From positions 74,085 to 138,084 of the forward strand of contig NZ_MWLO01000145.1 in assembly GCF_002198735.1 (NCBI RefSeq): a stretch of 64,000 nucleotides of DNA. Direction: 5' to 3'. Below are positions 8,851 to 17,456 of the stretch, piece by piece. A model generated the notes under the pieces. That model did no database searches, was not told the DNA's origin, and saw nothing but the letters and a program-made list of their open reading frames with translations. This stretch comes from Ideonella sp. A 288 (GTDB taxonomy: Bacteria > Pseudomonadota > Gammaproteobacteria > Burkholderiales > Burkholderiaceae_C). Each line of letters begins with the position of its first letter. The first letter of the stretch is position 1. Position numbers and translations under genes: made by a program.

Positions 8851-9775
8851 GGTCCAGGCCGTCCGGTCCCGGCGTGTCCGACGCCTGCGCCAGCGCCTCG
8901 TCGGCGGCGTGGTCGCGTCCGGCCCAGTCGCGCGCAAACTGGTAGGCCACGCGGCCCGAGCGCGAGCCGCGCTCCAGCGCCCACACCAGCGACGGCTGGC
9001 GTGCCGTCTCGATGGTCGCCTCGCCGACGCCGAAATGACGCAGCCACTGCGCGACGATGGCCAGGTACTCGGGCTGGCTGAACGGGTAGAAGCTGATCCA
9101 CAGGCCGAAGCGCTCGGACAGCGAGATCTTCTCTTCCACCACCTCGCCCGGGTGCACCTCGCCATCGTCGGTGTGGGTGTAGGAGAGGTTCTCCTTCATG
9201 TACTCGGGCAGCAGGTGGCGGCGGTTGCTGGTGGCGTAGATCAGCACGTTGTCGCTGGCCGCCGAGATGCTGCCGTCGAGGATGGACTTCAGCGCCTTGT
9301 AGCCGGGCTCGCCCTCGTCGAAGCTGAGGTCGTCGCAGAAGACGATGAAGCGCTCGGGCCGGTCGGACACCAGGTCCACCAGGTCGGGCAGGTCCACCAG
9401 GTCGGCCTTGTCGACCTCGATCAGGCGCAGGCCGCGCGGTGCGTACTCGTTCAGGCAGGCCTTGATCAGCGAGCTCTTGCCGGTGCCGCGTGCGCCGGTG
9501 AGCAGCACGTTGTTGGCCGGCAGGCCGGCCACGAACTGCGCGGTGTTGCGCAGCAGCCGGTCTTTCTGGCCGTCGACCTCCTTCAGGTCGGACAGCCCGA
9601 TCGGCGCCACCTGCCGCACCGGCTGCAGCCAGCCCGACGCGCCGCGCTTGCGGTAGCGGAAGGCGATCGACGCGCCCCAGTCGGGCGGCGCCAGCGGATG
9701 GGGCAGCACGCCTTCGAGGCGGACCAGCAGGCGCTCGGCACGGGCGAGCAGCGATTCGAGCGATGACGACGACAT
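8843..9775 (-). CDS. DUF815 family AAA-type ATP-binding protein
   Basis: The 310-residue protein has a Walker A motif (LLTGARGTGKSSLIKA) and a Walker B-like strand (FIVFCDDLSFDEGE), then sensor-like residues in YATSNRRHLLPE. This is the DUF815 pattern of predicted AAA ATPases, whose function is not established. I chose the ATG at 9775 (MSSSSLESLL) because the segment before it is Pro/Arg-rich and not conserved. It is the first gene of a coupled pair with the Nudix hydrolase. Confidence 0.85.
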   Translation of the reverse strand: MSSSSLESLLARAERLLVRLEGVLPHPLAPPDWGASIAFRYRKRGASGWLQPVRQVAPIGLSDLKEVDGQKDRLLRNTAQFVAGLPANNVLLTGARGTGKSSLIKACLNEYAPRGLRLIEVDKADLVDLPDLVDLVSDRPERFIVFCDDLSFDEGEPGYKALKSILDGSISAASDNVLIYATSNRRHLLPEYMKENLSYTHTDDGEVHPGEVVEEKISLSERFGLWISFYPFSQPEYLAIVAQWLRHFGVGEATIETARQPSLVWALERGSRSGRVAYQFARDWAGRDHAADEALAQASDTPGPDGLDRV

Positions 9776-9826
9776 GGGCGGCAGTTTACGGGGGGCCGCG
9801 CAGGCGCCGGCCACCCGGCCCCGGGC

Positions 9827-10477
9827 TCAGACGAGCACGACGCGGTCGTCGGCCACCGCCGCCACCCGGTCGCCCGGCTGTCGGCGCACCGCGTGCATGC
9901 CGGTGAAGGCGCCGAAGGCCGGCAGCACGCCCACGCGGTCGCCGAAGTGGAAGCACGGCAGGCGCAGCCGGCCGTGCGCCCGACCGCCCAGCGTGATGCA
10001 GGGGTGCTGGTGGCCGGCGAGCACGTAGCCGTCGTCGTGCGGCTGCGGGTGGTGGCACAGGCGCCAGGGCCCCAGGCTCAGTGGTTCGTCGACGGCGTCG
10101 ATCCGCCACTCGGCCGGTGGATCGCCGGCACGGTCGTCGTGGTTGCCGCGCACCAGCACCACCGCCACGCCAGCGTGGCGGTGGCGCCAGCGGGCCACCG
10201 CCTCGAAGGTGTGCGGTGCGTTCGAGCGCGCCGAGTGCAGCAGGTCGCCGAGGAACACGAGGCGCTGCGCCCCGGTGGCCGCGATGGCCTCGTCCAGCCG
10301 CTGCAGCGTGTCGTCGGTGGTGGCCTCGGGCACCGGCACGCCCATGCGCCGGTACGACACGGCCTTGCCGACGTGCGCATCGGCCACCAGCAGGCAGCCC
10401 CGCGCGGGGTCGAAGGCCGCGCGCTGGGGCAGCAGGTGCAGCCACTCGCCGGGCCGCACCTCCAGCGGCAGGATCAC
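9827..10477 (-). CDS. pdeM: Ligase-associated metallophosphoesterase PdeM-like
   Basis: The 216-residue calcineurin-like phosphoesterase has the metal motifs in order: LLVADAHVGK, VFLGDLLHS, VLVRGNHDD and VLAGHQHP. This arrangement is that of PdeM, a putative DNA-repair endonuclease usually encoded with a DNA ligase and an Lhr-type helicase. Neither is present in this window. The start is GTG 10477, overlapping the slmA stop by 4 bases (GTGA), so it should be translated from the slmA transcript. Confidence 0.85.
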   Translation of the reverse strand: MILPLEVRPGEWLHLLPQRAAFDPARGCLLVADAHVGKAVSYRRMGVPVPEATTDDTLQRLDEAIAATGAQRLVFLGDLLHSARSNAPHTFEAVARWRHRHAGVAVVLVRGNHDDRAGDPPAEWRIDAVDEPLSLGPWRLCHHPQPHDDGYVLAGHQHPCITLGGRAHGRLRLPCFHFGDRVGVLPAFGAFTGMHAVRRQPGDRVAAVADDRVVLV

Positions 10478-11148
10478 GCCGTCAGGCGCGCCAGCACCGG
10501 CTCGAGCTGGTCGGTCGGGTTGCGCTTGAAGCCGCTGCGCGCATAGCGCTGCAGGCGCCCGACGATCAGCGCCGTGAGCCCCGAGGCCAGCGCCTGGGCC
10601 TCGACCGTCGGGGTGACCGACCCCGCGGCATCGAAGGCCGCACGCAGGCTGATGCGCAGCTGCGACTCGACGCGGTCGAAGAACTGGTTCATGCGGGCGA
10701 TGAGCCGCTCGTGCTCGAAGACCAGCGCGTCGCCCACCATCACGCGCACCATGCCCGGGTTCTTCTCGCCGAACTGCAGCAGCACGGTGGTGATGCGCTG
10801 GGCCTGCACGGTGCCCGAGGTCTCGCGCTCGACGATCTGGTTGACCAGCGTGAACACGCTCGACTCGATGAACTCGATGAGGCCCTCGAACATCTGCGCC
10901 TTGCTGGCGAAGTGGCGATAGAGCGCGGCCTCGCTGACCTCGAGCCGGGCCGCCAGCGCGGCCGTGGTGATGCGCTCGGCGCCGGGCTGCTCGAGCATCG
11001 CGGCCAACGTCTGCAGGATCTGCACGCGCCGTTCGCCGGGCCGGGGCCGCTTGCGGCCCGGCGCCGCCGGGGCCGCGGAAGCCGGTTCATCGGCCTCGGG
11101 CGCGGCGGGCTCGGCGGTGGCGCCGGATGGCTCGGGCAGATCGGACAT
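10474..11148 (-). CDS. slmA: Nucleoid occlusion factor SlmA (TetR-like)
   Basis: SlmA binds specific DNA sites over the nucleoid and blocks FtsZ assembly there. The 224-residue product has a disordered Pro/Ala/Glu-rich start, then the TetR-type helix-turn-helix (ITTAALAARLEVSEAALYRHF, residues about 55-75) followed by SKAQMFEGLIEFIE, typical of SlmA. I chose ATG 11148; a TTG at 11181 is possible. The neighbours argB and a HAD nucleotidase are its usual companions in Betaproteobacteria. FtsZ, its target, is encoded 50 kb away in this window. Confidence 0.88.
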   Translation of the reverse strand: MSDLPEPSGATAEPAAPEADEPASAAPAAPGRKRPRPGERRVQILQTLAAMLEQPGAERITTAALAARLEVSEAALYRHFASKAQMFEGLIEFIESSVFTLVNQIVERETSGTVQAQRITTVLLQFGEKNPGMVRVMVGDALVFEHERLIARMNQFFDRVESQLRISLRAAFDAAGSVTPTVEAQALASGLTALIVGRLQRYARSGFKRNPTDQLEPVLARLTA

Positions 11149-11298
11149 CACGGCGGCGAACTCATCTGGGGCGGGTTTCAAATCATTCTGGCACAGCGGT
11201 CACCGGCCCTTGGGAGCAGGTAAACACCGACTCGCCACCCATTCCACCGTCGGGTTGACCCCAGGGTGGGCGGGTTTCCGACGGTGCCTTGCGCCCGC

Positions 11299-12027
11299 TC
11301 AAACCCGGCGGCACAAGGGCCGCAGGCTGCGCACCACCCGGTCGACGTAGGCCGGCCGCATGGACCAGCGCGCCACCGTCGGGCCGCTGTGCGTGCCGCG
11401 GCGGGCGTAGCGCTGCATCCACACGGTCTGCATGCCGACGCGGCGGGCTGACTTCTGGTGCACCAGCGTGTCTTCCACCAGGATGCACTGGCTGGGATGC
11501 ACCCGCAGCTTCACGGCCAGGCGGCGCAGCATGCGCGCGTCGGGCTTGGGCCGCAGCTGGCCGAACATGGCCATGTCCTCGATCGACAGGACCGCATCGA
11601 ACAGGTGCTCGATGCGCAGCAGGCGCAGCACGCGCAGCGCGTAGTCGCGCGGCGCGTTGGTCAGCACCAGCTTGCGGCCTGGCAGCCGGCGCAGCGCCTC
11701 GACATCGTGCCGGTGCGTGCTGACCTGCTGCTCCAGGTGCGGCAGCCGGTGCGTCTCGTGCAGGAAGTGCGCCGCCTTGACGCCATGGTGGCGCACCAGG
11801 CCCAGCAGCGTCGCGCCGTATCGCTGGTAGTAGTGGCGCTGCAGCCGGCTGGCCTCCTGCGCCTCGAGCTTCAACTCGCGCTGGACAAAGGCGGCCATCG
11901 ACCGGTTGAGCTCGCCGAACACATGCGCGCCGGCGTCGTGCAGCGTGTTGTCGAGGTCGAACAGCCAGGTGGGCTTCACGGGCAGGCCCGGGGACCGCAG
12001 GGTCGCGGCGTCATGATGGCCCGGCAC
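11299..12027 (-). CDS. HAD-superfamily pyrimidine 5'-nucleotidase
   Basis: The product (242 residues from GTG 12027, or 226 from GTG 11979) has the HAD nucleophile motif WLFDLDNTLHD, motif II LVLTNAP and motif III/IV KPDARMLRR...ILVEDT. The pattern DLDNTLH with NRSM shortly after is that of the Sdt1-like pyrimidine nucleotidases that dephosphorylate UMP/CMP. The GTG at 12027 abuts the argB stop directly, so coupling to argB is plausible. Neither candidate start has a convincing ribosome binding site. Confidence 0.82.
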   Translation of the reverse strand: MPGHHDAATLRSPGLPVKPTWLFDLDNTLHDAGAHVFGELNRSMAAFVQRELKLEAQEASRLQRHYYQRYGATLLGLVRHHGVKAAHFLHETHRLPHLEQQVSTHRHDVEALRRLPGRKLVLTNAPRDYALRVLRLLRIEHLFDAVLSIEDMAMFGQLRPKPDARMLRRLAVKLRVHPSQCILVEDTLVHQKSARRVGMQTVWMQRYARRGTHSGPTVARWSMRPAYVDRVVRSLRPLCRRV

Positions 12028-12942
12028 TCAATGCGAGCGGATCATCGTGCCGTAGGCCTGATCGGTGAGGATCTCCAGCAGCATGGCGTGCGGCACGCGG
12101 CCATCGACCACGTGCACCGCATTGACCCCGCTCTTGGCCGCGTCGATCGCACCGGCCAGCTTGGGCAGCATGCCGCCGCTGATGGTGCCGTCGGCGATCA
12201 GATCGTCGATCTGGCGCGGCGTGAGTTCGGTGATCAGGTCGCCCGTCTTGTCGAGCACGCCGCGGATGTTGGTCAGCATGATCAGCTTCTCGGCCTTCAG
12301 CACCGTGGCCAGCTTGGCGGCGACCAGGTCGGCGTTGATGTTGTAGCTCTCGTTGTGCTCGCCGAAGCCGATCGGGCTGATGACCGGGATGAACTGGTCG
12401 TCCTGCAGCGCCTTGACCACGCTCGGGTCGATGGCGGTGATCTCGCCCACCTGGCCGATGTCGTGTTCCTTGCTCGGGTCGTCCTTGTCGGCGAGCTTCA
12501 TCTTGCGGGCGCGGATCAGCCCGCCATCGCGGCCGGTCAGGCCCACGGCCTTGCCGCCGGCTGCGTTGATCAGGCCGACGATGTCCTGCTGCACCTCGCC
12601 GGCCAGCACCCACTCGACGACTTCCATCGTCTCTTCGTCGGTGACGCGCATGCCCTGGATGAAGGTGCCCTTCTTGCCCAGCTTGTTCAGCGCATCGTCG
12701 ATCTGCGGGCCGCCGCCGTGCACCACGATCGGGTTCATGCCCACCAGCTTGAGCAGCACGATGTCCTCGGCGAAATCCTGCTGCAGCGCCGGATCGGTCA
12801 TCGCGTTGCCGCCGTACTTGATGACCAGCGTCTTGCCATGGAAGCGGCGGATGTAGGGCAGCGCCTGCGCCAGGATCTCGGCCTGGTCGCGCGGGGTGAT
12901 GTGGTCGAGGCTGTGCTCGGGGGCGGTGGAGGGGTTGGGCAT
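12028..12942 (-). CDS. argB: Acetylglutamate kinase ArgB
   Basis: ArgB phosphorylates N-acetylglutamate in arginine synthesis. The 304-residue product has the amino-acid kinase landmarks: [43 protein letters not shown] and [10 protein letters not shown]. It lacks an N-terminal extension beyond the short [14 protein letters not shown] segment. It heads an argB-nucleotidase-slmA-pdeM series on the minus strand. Confidence 0.97.
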   Translation of the reverse strand: MPNPSTAPEHSLDHITPRDQAEILAQALPYIRRFHGKTLVIKYGGNAMTDPALQQDFAEDIVLLKLVGMNPIVVHGGGPQIDDALNKLGKKGTFIQGMRVTDEETMEVVEWVLAGEVQQDIVGLINAAGGKAVGLTGRDGGLIRARKMKLADKDDPSKEHDIGQVGEITAIDPSVVKALQDDQFIPVISPIGFGEHNESYNINADLVAAKLATVLKAEKLIMLTNIRGVLDKTGDLITELTPRQIDDLIADGTISGGMLPKLAGAIDAAKSGVNAVHVVDGRVPHAMLLEILTDQAYGTMIRSH

Positions 12943-13087
12943 GCGCGCGCCGTGGGTAGTGGGCAGACCGCGCAGATTGTAGGCACCGGCCTGCGCGCGC
13001 CGGCGGCCAGAGGCCACGGCGGCGCTCACCCGCCGGCGCGGCGGCTCTCGAAGCAGTGTGGCTCTGCCGCCTTCAGTGATCCCCACG

Positions 13088-13112
13088 GGGGGCGCCGCGA
13101 GGCGGCGCCCCC
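13088..13112 (-). terminator. Strong hairpin after the fatty acyl-CoA reductase gene
   Basis: GGGGGCGCCGC (13088-13098) pairs perfectly with GCGGCGCCCCC (13102-13112) around a 3-base loop, 9 bases past the reductase stop. There is no T tract, so this may be an unusual terminator or an RNA-stabilising hairpin. Confidence 0.5.
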
Positions 13113-13120
13113 GGGTCCGC

Positions 13121-15118
13121 TCAGAAGTGGATGCCGCGCATCATCTGCGCCATGGCGATGGCCTCGGGCGAGAGCTTGGCCTTCTCACCCTTCTCGCCCT
13201 TGGCCGCCGCGCTGTCGGGGAACATGCGGAACGTGGTGTTCATGATGATCTGCGTGACGCGCGGCGCGGCGGTGTGCAGAAGCGCGCCGAAGATGCCCAG
13301 GCGCGTGGCCACGCGCACCGGCTTGTCGATGCAGGCCTGGATGATCAGGTCGGCGGCCTCCTCGGGCTGCAGCAGCGGCATGCTGTCGTAGATCTTGGTC
13401 GGCGCGGTCATCGGCGTGCGCACCAGCGGCATGTTCACCGTGGTGAAGGTGATGCCCTGGTCGGCGAACTCGCTGGACGCGCAGCGCGTCCAGGCATCGA
13501 GCGCCGCCTTGCTGGCCACGTAGGCCGAGAAGCGCGGCGCATTGACCAGCACGCTGATCGAGCTGATGTTGACGACGTGGCCGCGCTTCTTGGCCACCAT
13601 GCCCGGCAGCAGGCCCATCGTGACGCGCAGGCTGCCGAAGTAGTTCAGCTGCATGGTGCGCTCGAAATCGTGGAAACGGTCGTAGCTGGCCTCGATGGCG
13701 CGGCGAATCGAACGGCCGGCGTTGTTGATCAGGAAGTCGACGCCGCCGTGCTCCTCCTGCAGCTTCCTGACGAACTCGGCACAGCCGGCCTCGTCGGCGA
13801 TGTCCACCGAGTAGCTGAAGACCTGGGCGTCCTTGCCGCCGGCTTCCTTGATCTCCTTCACGGCCGCGGCCAGCTTGTCCTCGCCGCGACCGCAGATGAT
13901 GGTGATGGCGCCGGCCTCGGCAAAGCGGCAGGCCACCGACAGCCCGATGCCCGACGAGCCGCCGGTGACCAGCACCACCTTGCCGCCGACGGTGCCGCGC
14001 AGGCTGCGGTCGATGAACAGCGCCGGGTCGAGGTGGCGCTCCCAGTAGTCCCACAGCCGCCAGGCGTAGTCGTGCAGGTTGGGGCAGGCGATGCCGCTGC
14101 CCTTCAGCGCGTCCAGCGTCTCGCGGCAATCGAAGCGCGTGGGGTAGTTGACGAAGGTGAGCATGTCCTCGGGCAGGCCCAGGTCCTTCATCACCGCGTG
14201 GTAGACCCGGCGCACCGGGGCCAGCGCCATCAGCCCCTTGCGCACGCTCTTCGGGATGAAGCCCAGCAGCGCCGCGTTGACGAACACGTTCATCTTGGGC
14301 GCGTGCGCGGCCTTGCTGAAGATGTCGAGCACGTCGCCGACGCGGTAGCCCACCGGGTCGACCAGGTGGAAGCACTTGCCCTTGATGGCGTGGCGCGAAT
14401 GCGAGATGTGGTCGAGCGCGGACACGACGAAGTCCACCGGCACGATGTTGATGCGCCCGCCCTCCAGGCCGATGGCCGGCATCCACGGCGGCAGCATCTG
14501 CCGCATGCGCTGGATCAGCTTGAAGAAGTAGTAGGGGCCGTCGATCTTGTCCATCTCGCCGGTGGACGAGTCGCCCACCACCATGGCCGGGCGGTACACC
14601 GTCCAGGGCACCTTGCACTCCTTGCGCACGATCTTCTCGCTCTCGTGCTTGGTCATGAAGTAAGGGTGGTCCAGGCCCTCGGCCTCGTCGAACATGTCCT
14701 CGCGGAACACGCCCTCGTACAGGCCCGCCGCGGCGATGCTGCTGACGTGGTGCACGTGCTTGGCATCGACGGCCTTGGCGAACTCCACCATGTTGCGCGT
14801 GCCCTCCACGTTGACGCGCACCTGGCTCTCCTCGTCGGCCTGGAGGTCGTACACCGCCGCCAGGTGGTACACGCCGGCGATCTGGCCCTTCAGCGCCTTG
14901 AGGTCCTCTGCGCTCACGCCCAGCTTGCGCGAGGTGAGGTCGCCGGTCACAGGCACGGCACGGGCCTTGGACACGCCCCAGAACTCGTACAGGTCGGCCA
15001 GCTTGCCCTCGCTGCCCGGGCGCACCAGGAAGTGGACCGTCGTGCCGCGGCGGGCCAGCAGGGCCTTGACCAGTCGCTTGCCGATGAAGCCGGTGGCGCC
15101 GGTGACGAAGTAATGCAT
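13121..15118 (-). CDS. Alcohol-forming fatty acyl-CoA reductase (two-domain SDR protein)
   Basis: The 665-residue protein fuses two Rossmann reductase domains. Residues 1-about 370 are an extended SDR of the male-sterility type with [22 protein letters not shown], and the YFMTK catalytic pair. Residues about 385-650 are a classical SDR with [17 protein letters not shown] and YVASK. Order, length and motifs such as [11 protein letters not shown] and [10 protein letters not shown] match the bacterial reductases that turn fatty acyl-CoA into fatty alcohol in two NADPH steps (Marinobacter Maqu_2220 type). That points to fatty-alcohol or wax-ester synthesis, but no wax-ester synthase is in the window. 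A GAGGAG site precedes ATG 15118. It is divergent from the PEP-CTERM gene. Confidence 0.85.
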   Translation of the reverse strand: MHYFVTGATGFIGKRLVKALLARRGTTVHFLVRPGSEGKLADLYEFWGVSKARAVPVTGDLTSRKLGVSAEDLKALKGQIAGVYHLAAVYDLQADEESQVRVNVEGTRNMVEFAKAVDAKHVHHVSSIAAAGLYEGVFREDMFDEAEGLDHPYFMTKHESEKIVRKECKVPWTVYRPAMVVGDSSTGEMDKIDGPYYFFKLIQRMRQMLPPWMPAIGLEGGRINIVPVDFVVSALDHISHSRHAIKGKCFHLVDPVGYRVGDVLDIFSKAAHAPKMNVFVNAALLGFIPKSVRKGLMALAPVRRVYHAVMKDLGLPEDMLTFVNYPTRFDCRETLDALKGSGIACPNLHDYAWRLWDYWERHLDPALFIDRSLRGTVGGKVVLVTGGSSGIGLSVACRFAEAGAITIICGRGEDKLAAAVKEIKEAGGKDAQVFSYSVDIADEAGCAEFVRKLQEEHGGVDFLINNAGRSIRRAIEASYDRFHDFERTMQLNYFGSLRVTMGLLPGMVAKKRGHVVNISSISVLVNAPRFSAYVASKAALDAWTRCASSEFADQGITFTTVNMPLVRTPMTAPTKIYDSMPLLQPEEAADLIIQACIDKPVRVATRLGIFGALLHTAAPRVTQIIMNTTFRMFPDSAAAKGEKGEKAKLSPEAIAMAQMMRGIHF

Positions 15119-15395
15119 GCGGGATCTCCTCAGGGGGAATCGGATGGCCGCGCACGAGACCCGACGCCGCCTGGCAGCTCGGGCGACGCCCGACGCGTCG
15201 GCCCGGCGGGCGCTCGTTCGCTGGAAAGGCGGATTCTTGACGATGCGCGCCGGGCGCCCCTTGCGCGCTAACCCCAAGCCCGGCACCCCCCCGGGGCGCG
15301 GGGGTAGACGCCGAAACCACGGGAGAAAACCCTCGGACCACGTATTTACGCGCGGCCAGCCTGCTCTTGCAGCCTCGTCCCCCCAGAAAGCGCCC

Positions 15396-16613
15396 ATGAA
15401 GTCCGCCTCCACGCTCGTCCCCCTGGCCGCCCTGCTGGCCCTGGCCGCCGCCGGCCCCGGCCATGCCCAGGTGTTCGGCAGCCTGGCCAACTTCGACGTC
15501 GTCAACAACACGCCGCACCCGGCCTATGGCTTCGAGATCGAGATCGAGGATTCCCACACCTACAAGGATTCCTCCAGCGCCTATGCCCACGGCAGCAGCA
15601 ACTACGTCAACAGCATCTTCGGCTACGACCGCTCGTTCGGCGGCATCGCCGGCGGCGACCCGTTCGGCGTGGTGCGCTTCGGCACGGTCAACGTGGTCGA
15701 CTACAACGACGCCAACGGCCAGCACGCCGGCGTGCGCATCCAGTACGGCTTCGCGCCCGGCGCGGCCACGCCGGTAGGCGTGCCAGCCAGCAAGATCACC
15801 CCGTCCTCGGCAGGCGGCTTCAGCACCCCGGGCGAGAGCTGCTGGCCGGGCGCCAACATCAACTGGACGCAGAACCCGTGCGACCACTTCGGGGTCACCA
15901 CCACCGGCAGCCCGGCGCTCACGCGCTACCACTGGGTGCTCGACACCGGCGGCACGCTGGCCCGGCAGCCCATCGGCATCCCGGCGGTCAACCTGAACCC
16001 GATCCAGATCGTGGCGCAGCCCGGCCTGCCCGCCCAGCCGGCCCTGCGCGCCGAGATCCGCGCCGTGGCCGAGCCCGAGAACGGCGCCGCCAACCAGTGG
16101 GGCGAGGCGATGTGGATCAAGACCTACATCACCCGCGTCAAGGACAAGGGCCGCGGCGGCGACGAAGGCAACATCGACCTGGGCAACCTGCTGCTCGACA
16201 ACGGCCAGATCGAAGGCCGCGTCGAGGACATCAAGACCGACCTGCGCATCTTCCAGAAGGCCCCGGCCAACCGGGCGCCGGATGCGGCGCCCGACCCGTT
16301 CGAGCTCGAGGTCGACGAGGTGGCGCTGGCCGACGACGACAAGTCGGTGATCATCCGCTACGAGTTCTTCAAGTTCGTCGCCGTCGACGGCAAGGATTTC
16401 GGCAACGACGGCAAGGTCAGCTGCGGCAACTGCGAGCGCGAGGCCGAGCGCAGCGGCCTGCGCGTGGGCGAGTTCGTCGGCCGCCAGATCGCCGGCTTCA
16501 ATGCGGTGCAGCCGCTGGCCGCGCCGATCCCCGAGCCGCAGACCTGGGCCATGATGCTGGCCGGCCTGATGGGCATGGGCTTCGTCGTGCGCCGCAAAAA
16601 GCCGATGGCCTGA
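15396..16613 (+). CDS. PEP-CTERM sorting domain protein
   Basis: This 405-residue protein has a Sec signal peptide (residues 1-24, ending GPGHA). Its secreted domain is rich in Asn/Gly/Asp and has no recognisable catalytic motif. The C-terminal sorting signal is complete: PEPQTWAMMLAGL, a hydrophobic stretch, and RRKK. PEP-CTERM proteins are processed by exosortase and displayed or secreted with exopolysaccharide in biofilm-forming Proteobacteria. No exosortase gene is in the window. The body contains the Cys pair in SCGNCE, perhaps a disulfide. Confidence 0.85.
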   Translation: MKSASTLVPLAALLALAAAGPGHAQVFGSLANFDVVNNTPHPAYGFEIEIEDSHTYKDSSSAYAHGSSNYVNSIFGYDRSFGGIAGGDPFGVVRFGTVNVVDYNDANGQHAGVRIQYGFAPGAATPVGVPASKITPSSAGGFSTPGESCWPGANINWTQNPCDHFGVTTTGSPALTRYHWVLDTGGTLARQPIGIPAVNLNPIQIVAQPGLPAQPALRAEIRAVAEPENGAANQWGEAMWIKTYITRVKDKGRGGDEGNIDLGNLLLDNGQIEGRVEDIKTDLRIFQKAPANRAPDAAPDPFELEVDEVALADDDKSVIIRYEFFKFVAVDGKDFGNDGKVSCGNCEREAERSGLRVGEFVGRQIAGFNAVQPLAAPIPEPQTWAMMLAGLMGMGFVVRRKKPMA

Positions 16614-16638
16614 TCGACCGTTTTTTGGGAGGGCGCGC

Positions 16639-16667
16639 AGCCCCGGTGGCCAGCGGCCGCCGGGGCT
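16639..16667 (+). terminator. Hairpin downstream of the PEP-CTERM gene
   Basis: AGCCCCGG (16639-16646) pairs with CCGGGGCT (16660-16667), and a nested GGCC/GGCC pair extends the stem. It lies 25 bases past the stop and lacks a T tract. Confidence 0.4.
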
Positions 16668-16811
16668 CCGCCGCTTGGTCGGTACAAACCCCGTGCTCCG
16701 GCCTCGCCGATTAGGCTGACGGCTCGACTGCCGCTGCCTACACTTCCGGTCGCACGGCGCGAAGCGCGTGGCCGGTGCACCGTCCCCCTCATTCCCCAGG
16801 AGTCGCTCCCC

Positions 16812-17453
16812 ATGGTCAAGAAGCTTCAGAAGATGGCCGAGAAGAAGGCCGCGTCACCGGCCGGGTTGCTGGACAGCCAGCTCGCCCAGACCGTCAAGGA
16901 TTCGGCGCAGCAGATCTGGCTGGCCGGCCTGGGCGCGTTCTCCAAGGCCCAGGGCGAGGGCACCAAGGTCTTCGAGACCCTGATGAAAGAGGGCGCCAGC
17001 CTGCACCGCAAGACCCAGGCGGCGGCCGAAGAGAAGCTGGGCGACGTGGCCGGCAAGATGTCGGCGATGGCCGGCGGCGTCGGCCAGAAGGCCAACGTGC
17101 AGTGGGACAAGCTCGAATCGATCTTCGAGGAGCGCACCGCCCGCGCGATGAGCAAACTGGGCGTGCCCACCGCCAAGGACGTCGCGGCGCTGGCCGACCG
17201 CGTGGACGCGCTGGCCGCCGCGGTGGCCGCGCTGGGCAAGGGCGCGGCGGCCGACAAGCCGGTGGCCAAGGCCAGGCCGGCCGCCCGCAAGACCGCAAAG
17301 CCAGCCAAAGCTGCCGAGCCGATCGCCGCGGCGGTCGACGCGCCGGTCGAGGCCAAGCCCGCCGCCAAACCCGCCGCGAAGCGCGCCGCCAAGTCGGCTG
17401 CCCAGCCCGCGGCCAAGGCCCGCACCCCTCGCAAGGCCGCCACCGCCGGCTGA
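16812..17453 (+). CDS. Phasin-type polyhydroxyalkanoate granule protein (PhaF/PhaI-like)
   Basis: The 213-residue protein has the phasin helix region (residues about 20-125) with the family core QIWLAGLGAFSKAQGEGTKVFETLMKEG broken here as QQIWLAGLGAFSKAQ and FETLMKEGASL. A Lys/Ala/Pro-rich tail (about 150-213) follows, with repeats of the type AKPAAK resembling histone H1 and PhaF. Such phasins coat storage granules, and the basic tail binds DNA to help granule segregation. A strong hairpin terminator starts 23 bases downstream. Confidence 0.85.
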   Translation: MVKKLQKMAEKKAASPAGLLDSQLAQTVKDSAQQIWLAGLGAFSKAQGEGTKVFETLMKEGASLHRKTQAAAEEKLGDVAGKMSAMAGGVGQKANVQWDKLESIFEERTARAMSKLGVPTAKDVAALADRVDALAAAVAALGKGAAADKPVAKARPAARKTAKPAKAAEPIAAAVDAPVEAKPAAKPAAKRAAKSAAQPAAKARTPRKAATAG

Positions 17454-17456
17454 TCG

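Noticed and set aside
12943-13120. A small gene between argB and the fatty acyl-CoA reductase.
   Set aside because: No frame there has a start with a ribosome binding site or a sensible composition; it holds only the hairpin at 13088-13112.
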